DNA from: Quillaja saponaria | Taxonomy: Eukaryota > Streptophyta > Magnoliopsida > Fabales > Quillajaceae | DNA length: 64,000 nt | Assembly (NCBI GenBank): GCA_029379385.1 | Contig: CM055611.1 | Span: forward strand, 13,152,062-13,216,061 | Direction: 5' to 3' | Shown: positions 23,958 through 36,106 of the stretch, piece by piece | Position numbering within the stretch: position 1 is the first letter of the stretch | How the letters are laid out: each line of letters starts with the position of its first letter | The notes under the pieces: model-generated | Seen by the model: the letters and a program-made list of their open reading frames with translations, nothing else | Told to the model about the DNA's origin: nothing | The model's database searches: none | Position numbers and translations under genes: made by a program

Positions 23958-26736
23958 TTATATTTTTCTTGTCAACTCAAGATACATGTGACACTCCATA
24001 AAATATTTTAAGTTATATTAATATTTTTCGTTTACAATGTCAATGGTAGTAGACTTGGGAAAAACATTGCACACATTTTAAAATTTTGAGATGAAACTAA
24101 CCAAAAAATACTTTTGATACAAAACCAAAAAATATGTATATATATAAATATTTTATAACTGAAAATGTCATTTTGTCAAAAAATATATTTATATATATAT
24201 TCAAGGCAAATGACCCCTCAAATGTCATTATACAAAATAAAATAGCAAGACCCGGGACACGTACGTAGGTCCAAAACATCAATTTCTCCTTCTATAAAAC
24301 CTATCCACAGATTTCATTTCTTTATTTTAATTAGGGAACATGAATCATGTGCAGTATTCGTTTCCCTCTTATAAAATATTCTGCTGCGTGCGTTTGATTT
24401 CTGCAACAAATTATTCCGTCAAATTAAGACAATAATTACATGAAATTGACCAAGCAAAAGTAAATATATTTAAAAGAAAAAGAATCTCTGAATCTTCACG
24501 TGAAAAAATTAAATAATAATAAATAAGAAAACAAGTACAAAAATAAAGCAATTGGTTCTGAAAATTTATTGTAAAAATGTTTTAAGAAAAAACAAATAAA
24601 GAAAACATCAAATCTAAAAATGTTTATGGCTTTGAAATTTGAAATCTGATGTTTATTGGCTCTGACCACACATCGTTTTCGGTACAATCTTGACAAGTTT
24701 TTCATTTTTTTTATTGCACCAATTGATAAGATTGTAGATTCGGGATGTGTGGGTGGTAGATCAGGTTTGGAAGGAATTTCACCGAATCTATTAAAATACG
24801 GTTAACAAAAATTTCACACAAATTTTAAATCGAGTAAATCGATTGTGGTAAACATGCAAATTATTATTTGAATTAAGCATGAATTGATCTTTTTAACAAT
24901 AAAAAATAATTATAATATTAAAATAAAGTAAATTTAATATATAATAGTTTATATTTAACATGAAATACATAATAAATATAATAAAATTATAAAATCAAAT
25001 ATAAATAGAAATTGGATTGAGCCATACATTCACTTCAATGTCTTAAAAATACTATATATTAGATTAGATCAGATTTATTTTAGTTTAATATTATTTACTT
25101 ATATATTGAATTTCATATGTACAAAATTTAAAATAATATGACACCTAACTAAAAAACTAGTAAAACAAACAGAAATTGAAAAAAATTATTTTTCTATAAA
25201 AAAACATGTTTGAGAAATGGTGACCTATACAGTGCTCCATTATAAAAATAGGATATTTTATGTCCAACTAAATTGGACACATGTTACTGTTAGAATTAGT
25301 CACATGTCCACATGACCTACAATAATAGGTACCAGCAACTTGCGAAGAAATCTTAATAGACGTAAGGATCAGATGAACTCATTGAGAATGAATGGTGGGA
25401 TTGACAGTCTAATCCCACTTTTGTAATTGGGTATTATATAATTCTCCTTGAGAAATATATGTAGATTACGCATGTTTCTTCCTTCAACTTGAAAATCTAG
25501 CTAAAATATGAAATAAAAGAAAATATGATAACAGGTCGATAAAATTTTATAGTAAATTATAAAACAAAGATAATAAAGTAATCAACCCAACTAAAATAAT
25601 TATAAATTTTATTAGAGTAGTTGGAACACATGACAACGATTTTCAAGAGACAGTAAGATCTTATACATAATTAACTACTTCATTAACATGGTAAATTTTT
25701 CGAAGTTATTATTGTTTTTAATTATTCAATAATTTTTTTGCGACAAGAACTTTTTTCAATAAATATTTTCACTAAAAGAAAATGTTATAAATACAAATCT
25801 TTTATAATATTATCTAAATAAACCATGTAGAGATTTTTATCAATATTATGTGTTATCATACTAATATGGATATATATAATAATATTCGGCGTGATGCACA
25901 TATTTGTTCTACTAGCCATATGTACATGCATAAACACATGTTAAGTGATTTATTTTTTAAATATAAATTTTTTATTTTAAGTTTTTTAGTTATATTTAAA
26001 TAAAAAATATGAGTTATAGTGTATGAATGAAAGTGGGTAGTCATAAAAGAAAAACTTTAAATTATTTATTTATTTTAAGTTTTAATAATGTTGTTAAAAG
26101 ATCAAATTTGGATTAAATATTTAACTTTTGTAAGTTTAAATTATTATTATTTTTCTCTATTACTTTGTGCTTTTGTATATGGAGGATTCTGTACATCATT
26201 TTTTGTGGGATTCTGAGTACCCCGACATTTTTAATCACAACCGTTATTTGGGTTAGAAAAATCTCAGCCCTTTCAACTATATATTTTCAGCCATCGTCGG
26301 TGCAACTTTGCAAAGTAACTTGAAAACAATTATTCATACTGATATCTCAGTTTTGATTTTATAATTTCAATTAACACCCCAACATCTTGTATTTTCCTTT
26401 CACTTCTAGATAAATATTCTCTGCCGGCCGCCACTTCACCAGCTAATGTTCTATTTCATTCGTTTCAATAGACAATAACTCTTAATCAAGATCCATCTCC
26501 GCCTATCCATCAAACCCCATATTAATTTTGTTAATGAAGAACTCTTCTTTGGAGTTTAGATCTGTCAAGATGGAGGACTGAAAAAGATCCCAGTTATGGG
26601 CTTTGTCTCATTTCCCTCTTAATTTGATTTTATGAAGGTACATGATAATTGTAAATGTTAATCTCCACCAAAACATTGCAATTGTTTGTTATTAGACAAA
26701 ACCCAGAACTTTAAAATTATTAGATCCTAATTATTA
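23958..26736. other. Non-coding AT-rich stretch
   Basis: After the right arm of the inverted-repeat element (to about 24110) I find no supported gene. The sequence is extremely AT-rich, and open frames at 24097-24282, 24496-24705 and 25856-26044 (minus) are low-complexity products of that composition. The phrase GGCAAATGACCCCTCAAATG near 24206 resembles, inverted, one near 52630. Confidence 0.5.
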
Positions 26737-29700
26737 CACTACAAGAATAAAATGTTGTTGTTTGTAAGTTAATTGTTGTCATCTGCATTTTTTGTAGATG
26801 ACATCACTTGTGACTTCTGACGCAAATAATTATCAACGACAGTTTATTTGCGACAATAATGTAAACGCAAATAAATATTGCAAATACTTTGTGAATTAGC
26901 TTGAACATTGTGGATGCAGATACGCTATCACTGATAAGAATTCCTATCCACTGAGCTCCCACAGATAAGTGGACATTGATAAGTTAATTATATGCGACAG
27001 GGCGATAGACACAAATAGGTGGACATATATAACTTTTTAAAATTTATTTTATTTTATCAGCATATGTGTTTTGCTGTCACATATACAATAATGTGTCACA
27101 TATAGGTCGGTAGATTTTTTTCTTTAAAATTATTTTTTTAAAAACTTATTAAATTAGAAAATATTGATCCAAGAATTACAAGTTAGAGGGGTAATGTCAT
27201 AATCGGATATTGAAAACATTAAATTAGGACAAATTGGTATAACTCTTGATCGTAAAAATAGAAAATAAATAAATATTATAACTATATATATATATACATA
27301 TAAAATTTATATGCACAATTAATTTACACTTGGTTGACTTGGATCTTGACTTATGTAAATTTTATTGATAAGTGAAATAAATCATAAACAAAGTAAAATT
27401 TGTGTGAATAAACACACACCACCAAATTAGAAATTTGACTTTGATCACATTTTTTTTTTCATTTTTGTCTTTTCTCTAAATCTCTCACCGCTTTTGTTTT
27501 CTTGTTTTTTTTTTTTTTTTTTCTTCATCTGCCACCGACTTTGCACATGCCCTGTTCTATCCTTTATATGTTTGGCCGTGAAACCCTCCCTTGTACAGAG
27601 AGAACTCCTCCTCTTGGCAGCCAACCCTTTTCCCTCTATTTTTCTTGTTGGTGCCGTTGATGTGTGTGTGTGTTGTGAGGCCGTGTAACAACCCTCTAAA
27701 ACGTCAACATGAGTCCATCGTGATCCACTGTTTATGTCTGAATTGTTTTCTTCTTTTCTATTCTTAAACTGGCAAGGAAACTGTGAACTGCCTGCACTGA
27801 GAATGTGAGTTTTTGTCTTTCGATCTGGACATTTTATTTGTGCGCAGTAGTTTTTACTTGCAGCTTAAAAACAGAGTTTGATTATAGTAATATACAGATG
27901 GTTTTGGTTTGTCTTCGTGAACAATTTAAAAGCTGCAGTAATGAGACGCGTGAATGCAAGTGTAAGTGACGAATGAAATTGGTTAAAGGTGAGTAGTTAA
28001 CTGTTACCTTTGGGGGCTAGATTATTATGTGTAACTATATGTGTAATTAAATAGATGTGATATATAAAAAATAAGCAAGTGCAGTATTTCAGTAATTTAT
28101 TTGAATTATGTTTGTTTAATATTGGTTGTGGTTGATAAGGGTCAACAAAATGAGCTTTTTATGAGAAATGATTTTTATTTCCAAAATTAAAATCCAGGTG
28201 CACCTAGGATATTTTGATTTAATATTTTAATATGAAATACTCTGATTCTGATAATTGTTCAAAGGAAATGAGTGCTCAACCCCGGTGGGATGGATTGTGT
28301 ACGGATAATTAACCTGTTGTGCAAGGCATGTAAATGCCTAGAGGGGGGGGGGGGAGATACTGTTGTGCTTGGCTGAGTTACTTTGTTTGCCCTTTGCTTG
28401 CTTTGTATGTTTTTATTGCCTTAATTATTTTAGGTGGACTATATAGTGTACAAATTGAAATGTGTTAGCTAAGTTTATATTTCCATATTTGTATATGTGT
28501 AATCTTAGTAGTTTTGAAATATATGACATGTTAATATTAATTGATAATATATTCTATATGTGTGTTGGGTGATGCTAGTACCCTTTGGGTATAATTTTTC
28601 ACTCACGGAGTTCGTAAGACTCATCTCTCTTTTGTGATTATTTTTTTAGTAACAGGATATAGAGGATGACGGTTACCGATAATGGACTTTGTCGAGTGTT
28701 TGGAAGCAAAGTAATATTTTAGAATCTTAATCTTGAAGTCAAATGATGAAAGTTTACAGTCACATTAGAGCTATAGGGTTCCTGGTGTTATGTGGAGTAA
28801 TAGTCTAGTTAATTGTTATTATGATGAGAATTGGAGCGTAACTTCTGGTTTTAGTTGTTATTGTATAACAATAGAAATGTGTTATTAAATTTTATGGGCA
28901 TGTTCTACTTTATGGAGAATCTCTGCCAAAATTTTTAATAAATTGTTATATGTTTCGGTAAATAAATTTTTTAGTTAACTCATGTTTTATAAAATTTACT
29001 TTTACTCTTTAGTTTAGTCAAGTGTCGTGTTCGTTTCTTGTTTGAAGTCAGGGTTACAGATGTTTGGTCATCCATTCCTCTGCCAGTCATACCTCCGAGA
29101 GGGGTGTGACAGGTAAATAAATTGATCTATTAAAAAATTGATAATTTGAAAAATAGAGTACCCAATAGATTTATAATCATCAAGAACTCAAGCAAATAGC
29201 AAGTAGTACAGTTAATCAATTGGAAGATAAAACAAATTAAAAATCGAAATATTCATAAAAAAAATCTAAACTAATCTAACAATAACAACAAGAATAATCA
29301 AAAGAACCAATCAAAACTAACATATTCAACATCAAATTCCATAAATCTTATGAAACCCTAAATCAAAAAATTGCATCACATATAGCTCAAATTTGAAAAA
29401 CTAAATGGTAAGGGTTAATGGTGTAGGAAGCTTAGGTTTCCCAAAAAAGTAGCTTAAGTCGTTGAAAAAAACTTTAAATCTGACTGGCATTGGCAATGTG
29501 ATGTAGAGGGGAAAAGAAAAAAGAGAAAGAAAGAAAGAAAAAAAAGAAAAAAAAAGGCTGGAGGAGTTGCGACTTCTAGTGAAACTGTGCTCCGTAGTGG
29601 TGTTGAAACACCTCGTTTTGGCTTAGCAACAGACAAACCTGAGTCTGTTGCAAGGCCGAAAAAATAGCACAGACTTAGTTCGCCTCTAGTTAATGACAAA

Positions 29701-29977
29701 GTTTTAAAATTAAAAAACAAAAAAATACTTTAGAGAATTATTATTTTTTCATCACCAACTTAAATAGTCCTCTAGCGATGAATATTATGTTGCTATTTGA
29801 TGGGGCAAAAATAATTTACGCGTGGAATTGATTTTTCTCTAAAATAGCGATGGAATAGGATTTTTTTTCTAATCCATTATATAGTGATGGATTAAATCCA
29901 TCACTATATGACGACAAAATAAACCCATCATTATATTGTGACAAATTAGCCTTGCAAAAATGGTATTTTTAGCAGTG
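26737..29977. mobile_element. CACTA-like transposon ends around a solo LTR
   Basis: The left end reads CACTACAAGAATAAAATG after a TTA trinucleotide. The following 150 bp share subterminal motifs (TTATTTGCGAC, GTAGATGACATC) with the CACTA element at 1464, so it belongs to the same or a sister family. The right end, in reverse complement, reads CACTGCTAAAAATACC and is preceded by different subterminal repeats (GATGGATTAAATCCATCACT). The trinucleotide after it is AAA rather than TTA. The two ends may therefore belong to different elements, or one end may have been replaced. No transposase ORF is present; the pyrimidine-rich 27480-27680 segment resembles a captured leader. Confidence 0.45.
27682..29111 (-). 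mobile_element. Solo LTR, copy 3 (shorter subfamily)
   Basis: In reverse complement the element starts TGTCACACCCCTCTCGGAGG at 29111 and matches the first ~1.2 kb of the copies at 9714 and 54977, including the CCCAAAGGGTACTAGCATC and CACCGGGGTTGAGCAC regions. Its other end, TGTAACAACCCTC at 27682, resembles the reverse complement of the copy-2 terminus at 10 of 13 positions, so it appears complete but about 2 kb shorter. The flanks GGCCG and GGTAA match poorly. A run of 12 G lies at 28343-28354. Confidence 0.65.
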
Positions 29978-30815
29978 AAAAGAGCAGGATCCGAATCTTG
30001 CATACATGTAATTTATATTTACTTAAGTTTTTATTTTGGAACAAAGTTAGTACATTTATATAGTTATTTTGTTGACTTTTGGTACTTTAGTATATGTAAA
30101 ATGATTATTTTCATTATGTAACATCAATTTACATATTAATTTAACTGTTTAATGCAGCAAGTTTCAAAAAAAAAACAAAAATTGAAAAAAATAGTGATAC
30201 CAGCATCCGCAGGAAAGTGGACTTCTAGTATAAAATTTACAATATTGGCATCAACCCTTTAGCGTATGAAGTTATGAATGCTGATAGTATCCATCAATAT
30301 TAGCATTGTGGATGTTGACACTATCAATCTCCACTTACCACTTATCAAGCTTTAGAAAACGAGACGCTAACAGCTTATGCTTCCACTTATTAGCATTAGT
30401 TGTGCAGACTCTAATAGTACAAACATCAACTTTTTAGCTTTAGTGTTTTGCATGTAGAACACTTTTGAGATTATTGGTGTTAATTATATGTGTTCACTAC
30501 AATGGACGTAGATACACAAACGTTGATAACTATCAAAGTTCGCAGTGAATAGTGATAATATTATCAAGTTCTAATTTTTCAGCGTCCATTAGTAGTCATT
30601 AGTATCCGCTTTGCTATAATCAACATTGATTTTTGGCAGATGCTTACTTAATTTCTTCGTAGATCCTACAAATCTAACTTATAGCTCCATGGTTGACGAT
30701 TGTTAGAGAAAACACAATTGATTATAATTTCTCGGCTTAGGTGACTTTGATGGACTTAGACTCGTGTCACTTAATGTTAGAGTGCATTAAAATAGAGAAC
30801 TCTGATCTGCTACAC
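29978..30815. other. Non-coding stretch before copia A
   Basis: No gene seen. The segment 30180-30650 has recurring phrases around ATTAGCATT, GTTGACACTATC and AGCGT, like the subterminal regions of CACTA elements, but no termini could be assigned. The last ~30 bp (30786-30815) match the sequence just before the second copy of the tandem unit at 43806-43838. Confidence 0.5.
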
Positions 30816-31538
30816 TGTTATGATATTTCAATAATAATTATAATTAAGGATGGAGTTTATGAAGGCATATTTTTAAAATTATAATTTTGGAAGTTACAAA
30901 ATTCAAAAAAAAAAAAAAAAAGTTTTGAATGATGGAGTTACAAGAAAAAATTCAATTGATTTGAATTTGTAACAATAACTCTTAATTGAGTTTTTAAAAT
31001 TTAGCATTTTATTGCAATTAAATTATTACAATTCAATATTTGATTTTGTAACTTATATCATTTAATTCCCTATTCATTTCAATTTTAAAATTGAAATTTA
31101 TTTAATTATTATATTGATATAAGAGTTACAAATCCTACAACTATATATACCCTACATTCTCACTTTCAATTGCATACACATATACAACATTATATACATA
31201 CAATTCTTATAATTCCATCTTTATGTTCTATTTTACATTGGGCAAAGAAAGGTGTGGGCAAGGAGAACTCGTCCCCTTTTCTTATGCAGAGAATTGAGAG
31301 ACATACTCTGTGTAGTAGCTGAGCTATCGTATTTTGGAGGCAACGTGTCAAGAAATCTCTGCATCGGCTAAGTAATCACCGTGGTGGCATTAATTGTCTT
31401 AAAGAAAGTGACATATATGTGCCTCATCTCAGCCTTGACATATTTCTTGACTAAGTTTGAATTTAATTATTTATTTACAACAATTTATATGTTTTCGATT
31501 GTAATTTTTGTTATTGATTATTGTAATACTGACCAATA
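30816..31538 (+). repeat. 5' LTR of copia A
   Basis: Starts TGTTATGATATTTC and ends ACTGACCAATA. Its last ~400 bp match the 3' LTR closely, for example GAATTGAGAGACATACT near 31291. The segment near 31140-31200 (CTATATATACCC then CATACACATATAC) may hold the promoter. Confidence 0.75.
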
Positions 31539-31574
31539 ATTTTAAGACAATTCATTTAAAAAAAAAAAAAAAAA

Positions 31575-32258
31575 ATGAAACCTGCTGTTGGAGTTAAGAA
31601 CGAGGGAGGTGTTGGTGACTTGAACAAACCATTCCTCTTCAAAGAAGTTCACTTCAAGAAGTGGAAAGGAAAGGTGTTGTTCTATCTTAATCTATTAAAG
31701 GTATCATATGTTCTATTTAAGAAGAATCCTTAAAAAGTTTCAACTGATGGTATGTCAGATGATGAAAATAAAAAACATCAAGAAAAAATTGAAAAATGGG
31801 AAAATGATGAATATAATTGTCATTACTATCTTCAAAATTGCTTGGCTGACCAATTTTATGATTATTATGAGCTTACTTATGTCCCTACAGAAAAGATTTG
31901 GAAAGCCTTGCAGAAAAAATATGACACTGAAAAGGCTGAAGCAAAGAAATATGCTGCTAGCAGATTTTTCTTCAATCAAATGGTGGATGACCGGTCTGTT
32001 GTTGAACAAACTCAAGAATTTAAAATGGTAGCACATGAAGTGAGATCTGAAAGCATTCGGATTGATGATAATCTTCTAGTTGCTGCAATCATTGACAAAC
32101 TTTCTTCTACATGGAGGGAGTTCCAAAAAGCTTTACGTCACAAGCAAAAGGAAATAACATTGAAAAGTTTCATTACTTGCATCCGTGTTGAGAAGGAAGC
32201 TAGAAGTCAAGATTTGATCATCATACAGAATGTAAATGGTAATTCTATGTCAAGGTAA
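31575..32258 (+). pseudogene. Copia A gag (capsid) segment
   Basis: From the ATG at 31575 the frame runs through a TAA at 31731-31733 and continues in the same frame to 32258. The product is a copia-type gag with the UBN2/Retrotran_gag_2 pattern: [19 protein letters not shown] near the start, [12 protein letters not shown] in the middle, then [15 protein letters not shown]. These proteins form the virus-like particle that packages the element's RNA. The in-frame stop means only a truncated product from 31575, or an internal start at 31752, would be possible. Confidence 0.85.
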
Positions 32259-32299
32259 ATATTTTTAGAACTAATGGTAATCTTTTCAAAGGTCAGAAC

Positions 32300-32710
32300 A
32301 TGAAAAATAATGTACAACTAAAGCCAAAGAGCAAGCATATGAAAAAATCTTTTAAAAATCCTCACCAAAATAGAGGTAATGTTACTAATAGCATCAAAAA
32401 TCAAGGACCACCTTTAAGATCCTTTGGTGAAGCATGCTATGTATGTGGCAAGCCTGGACATACTTCTAGAGTTTGTAAATTCTGGAAACGTGGGCCAATT
32501 CCTCAAGCCAACGTTACCGAGGAGCCACTCGTGGTGATGATCACTGAAATTAATATGATTGGAGGGTCCAAGGGTTGGTGTACACACTCATGTGCCACTA
32601 GGCATGTCTGCTATGAAAAAGATTGGTTCAAAAAATATGTACCTTATGATGAGCCATGCTTGATGACTCCCATACTACCTCAGTTTTGGGTGAAGGTGAG
32701 GTGGAAATAA
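32300..32710 (+). pseudogene. Copia A nucleocapsid zinc knuckle and protease remnant
   Basis: The frame contains a CX2CX4HX4C knuckle (CYVCGKPGHTSRVC), the RNA-binding motif of copia gag. It is followed by the start of the aspartic protease. The catalytic Asp-Ser-Gly is replaced by His-Ser-Cys (32585-32593, in GWCTHSCATRHVC), which should abolish cleavage of the polyprotein. The frame ends at 32710, and the rest of the protease (to about 32860) is broken. Confidence 0.85.
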
Positions 32711-32868
32711 ATTTCACATCTAAGCATGTTCTTAAACTTATCAATATTCTTTATACACCCTAGATGAGAAAAAATCTTTTGTCTTCTTTTGCCTTCTACT
32801 TCTGTTTTTATGCTTACTTCTACTAACTTTGAATAGTAAATATGTTCAAAAGATGAAGTAACTTAGGA

Positions 32869-33589
32869 TTGATTCCTAAATTAGATAGAAATTTGGAAAA
32901 GTGTGATTTGTATAGTTTGACAAAAATTACTAAAAAACCTTACAAAAGTGTCAAAAGATCTTCTGAACTTTTAGATTTGATTCATACTGATATTTGTGAA
33001 TTTGAAGGAGTGTTAACTCATGGTAGAAATAGATATTTTTTTACTTTTATAGATGATTTCTCAAAATATGCTTATTGTATTTAATGAAAAATAAAAGTGA
33101 TACTTTTGAAAAATTCAAAATTTTTCTAAATGAGGTAGAAAACAAATTTGGAAGAAAAATTAAAAGTTTTAGTTGTGATAGAGGAGGAGAATATGACTTA
33201 AATGAGTTTGGAAACTTTTGTGCAATCTTTATGAATTGTTCATTAAGTTACTCCTCCTTACTCTCCAACTTCTAATGGGGTAGTTAAAAGAAAAAAAAAT
33301 AGGATTTTAATAAATTTGTGTAATGCTATGCTTGTTCATGCTAGTGCTCCTTCTAATTTTTGGGGAGAAGCAATTTTAACAGCTTGTTACTTGTTGAATA
33401 GAATTCCACATAAAGAGTCTAATAAAACACATTTTGAGTTTTGGAATAATCACAAACCAAACTTGAATTATTTTAAAGTTTGGGGGTGCTTAGCTTAGTG
33501 GATCCAAAAAGACCCAAAATTGGTGCTTCAAGCTTCTACTTGTGCTTTTCTTAGTTATACTTTGAATAGTCCTACTTGTAGATTTTTAA
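32869..33589 (+). pseudogene. Copia A integrase remnant
   Basis: Two to three frames together encode the GAG-pre-integrase and rve core. HTDIC (first Asp) is followed by FFTFIDDFSKYAYC, then a frame change near 33080, then SCDRGGEY (second Asp). A further shift near 33249 leads to NGVV at 33274-33285, where the catalytic Glu is Lys (33286-33288), and then to FWGEAILTACYLLNRIPHK. A TAG after WGCLA ends the last frame at 33498. Integrase would insert the cDNA into the genome; this copy lacks its third catalytic residue. Sequence after about 33590 passes directly into the 3' LTR. Confidence 0.85.
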
Positions 33590-33617
33590 ATTTAATGTGA
33601 TTATTGAGTTAGCTAAT

Positions 33618-34029
33618 GTTATATATACCCTACATTCCCACTTTCAATTGCATACACATATACAACACTATATACATACAATTCTTATAATTCCATCTTT
33701 ATATTCTATTATACATTGGGCAAAGAAAAGTGTGGGCAGGGAGAACTCGTCTCCTTTCTTATGTAGAGAATTGATGCAGAGAATTGAGAGACATACTTTG
33801 TGTAGTAGCTAAGCTGTTGTATCCTGGGGGCAACGTGTCAAGAAACCTCTACATCGGCTAAGTAATCACCTTGGTGGCACGAATTAGTCTTAAAGAAAAC
33901 GACATATACGTGCCTCATCTCAGCCTCTACATATTTCTTGACTAAGTTTGAATTTAATTATTTATTTACAACAATTTATTTATTTTCGATTGTAATTTTT
34001 GTTATTGATTATTGTAATACTGACCAACA
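33618..34029 (+). repeat. 3' LTR of copia A, shortened
   Basis: Starts TGTTATATATACCC and ends ACTGACCAACA. It matches the 5' LTR from 31142 onward, but lacks about 310 bp found between the first six bases of the 5' LTR and that point. An internal deletion of the LTR, or loss of the LTR start together with the end of pol, would explain this. Confidence 0.7.
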
Positions 34030-34238
34030 TGCACAGTGTATGGAAAAATCCCTTGACCCCAAAATTGTGAGGAAAGATCGTTGTTTGTGATTGTGGTAGT
34101 AGTCCAAGAATGGCTAAAGGATTGTTGGTAATGAAAGTTTATGGTGTTCAAATGATAATGGTGAGGGTTTGGTTACTTGAAGAAGTTCATATTCCAACTC
34201 AAGGAATATTCTCTCTTTAATTTACCGAAAATTATGGA

Positions 34239-35882
34239 TGAAAGGATATTGATTATACAAGGCACAACGAAAATTTAAAAATTTTAGGCATAACCAAATC
34301 CCTAAGATAATATCTATTGTTTATAAACTAATGTATTTTCTATTAAACTTATAAATACATTATTACCTCTTGAAGCAGTTAGGACGATCTTAACTTTTGA
34401 TCCAGTAAGTTGTACAGGTTGTACAACCTCTAAGTGTATCTAAACTGAATGACTGGATCAAGAGCTCTGTGTTGGCTGCTAAAAATCTCCTTGTGTGCTA
34501 GTACGAGTAATGAGATTTTCTCATGTCTCACAAACACTCAATTTGTCAAAAATTCTCTGCTGAGAACTTTGGCTCTCTGTGATATTTGAATAAAAGTTAC
34601 GTCAAATACATTTGAGGTCTAACCTCATTTAAGTATAATATAACTGAACTGTAGATGATAAGATTATATCTTATTTGTTAAACTTTTAGATAAAATAGGA
34701 TAATCCTAATAAAGTTAATCCTATTTTAAATTTCAAATATCATCTGTTTGTAATTACATGGAAACCTAAAACTTCTCTTAATCAAATTACATCCTTTTAT
34801 GTGTGACCACTTAGGTTCATATTAAACTGGGAGTATGTCACATTAACTTAATGTATTTTTCAATTAGATCTACATCTTAATTTAAATCAAAACTAATTTT
34901 TGATTTACTAATTAGTAAGAGTTAAATTAATTCTCGAGTTATCTATAAGTCAAGATTAATGCCTAGTAGCATAAAATGAATACCCTGATAATATAAATAT
35001 ATATATGAACCTTTTTGTTGTTAGCTCCATGCAATTCAATCATTTCATCAGTCAATGTTCTTAATTAAACTTAGAGTATGTATTAATTTCAAATACTAAA
35101 TTGTTTAATCTGATGTATCTATTTATAAGTCACAACTCATGTAGGTGAAACATAAATTCTCTAATCCAGTTTCACACCATCCTGGCTTTGGACTTTCAAA
35201 GTTATGTCTTAATTAGATAACATAGAACATTCTTTCTATTTACTGAGAGTGATAGATCCCTTATTGTGCACTCATATACTTCTATACATAGATAGTCATA
35301 CCCAACATCTATCTCTGCATAACCCATGATGAATTACACTTATATAGTATCAACGCATGATAACCTATATACAAGGTATCTATAATGCCTCAAGTCTAAA
35401 GATCATTTGCACTACTACAACAAAGAACACTCATTGGCAACTATGTAAAAGTCCATATGAGTATTCTATGATAGATTCAGTTCAGTAAACTTGTTTTCTA
35501 ACAAGCACCTTCATGTTTATAATAGTGTTAACTACACAAGTGATCATGAGATCGATCACCCTCACTATTTGAGCTAATATAACATGTATTAATCTAACCG
35601 GATCATTAATTTTCATTATTAATGATCCTTTGATTAGGAATATTTAAGAACAAACCTTAAGAAAATATATCTCATAAGCATGATCATATCATGGTTCTTA
35701 TTTCCATTGCTTATATTCTATAGGATTTATCATGTTCATACTAAAGAATTAATTAACAATTAAAGTACATGATAAATAATAATAATATATAATAATAAAA
35801 CATATTTATTTATTAATAATTGAATAAGATTGTATTTACAAGTAATATACCATAGACATCAAATATCAGCATACTACTAACA
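34239..35882 (-). repeat. 3' LTR of copia B
   Basis: Plus strand starts TGAAAGGATATTGATTATAC and ends GCATACTACTAACA. It lacks about 12 bp (around TTGGCTTGTAGG) that the other LTR retains near 43524-43535. Confidence 0.9.
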
Positions 35883-35893
35883 ATCTCTCACTT
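35883..35893 (-). other. Polypurine tract of copia B
   Basis: On the minus strand AAGTGAGAGAT directly precedes the TGTTAG start of the 3' LTR, the place and composition of the plus-strand primer in copia elements. Confidence 0.75.
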
Positions 35894-36106
35894 ACACTAA
35901 AGCCAATCACTCTTATATCTTATACCCATTTTCTCAAAGTGGCGGTCAAAATTTTGTTGAGACAATGGTTAAGTGAATGGATCTGCTATATTGTCATTTG
36001 TTGATACTTTTTGTATATTCACATCACCCTTATCAATGATTTCTCTAATCAAATGAAAATGCCTCAGAATGTGATTGGTCTTGTAGCGAGACCTTGGTTC
36101 CTTTGC

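Larger units (their letters stand above)
18990..24110. mobile_element. Inverted-repeat (MITE-like) element split by the MULE
   Basis: The sequence left of the MULE (about 18990-19180) is similar to the reverse complement of the sequence right of it (about 23967-24110). Shared core phrases are TAACTTAAAATAT (19111; minus strand near 24011), ACATGTGT or ACATGTAT followed by TTGAG, and ATCTCAAAA. This arrangement fits a roughly 550-bp element with arms over 130 bp into which the MULE inserted. A related one-armed copy lies near 51990-52620. Exact ends and a target-site duplication could not be fixed by eye. Confidence 0.45.
30816..34029 (+). mobile_element. Ty1/copia retrotransposon A, internally deleted
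   Basis: Direct repeats bound a copia-type internal region: 30816-31538 (5' LTR) and 33618-34029 (3' LTR). The flanking pentamers TACAC (30811-30815) and TGCAC (34030-34034) match at 4 of 5 positions. Gag, nucleocapsid, protease and integrase segments are present in copia order. Reverse transcriptase and RNase H are missing entirely; the integrase segment runs almost directly into the 3' LTR. No intact primer-binding site is visible after the 5' LTR. The element is non-functional. Confidence 0.85.

Noticed and set aside
29454..29720. 88-residue minus-strand frame with a Phe-rich stretch
   Set aside because: Its middle comes from a purine run (about 29516-29552), and it lies among CACTA-like subterminal repeats; no domain.
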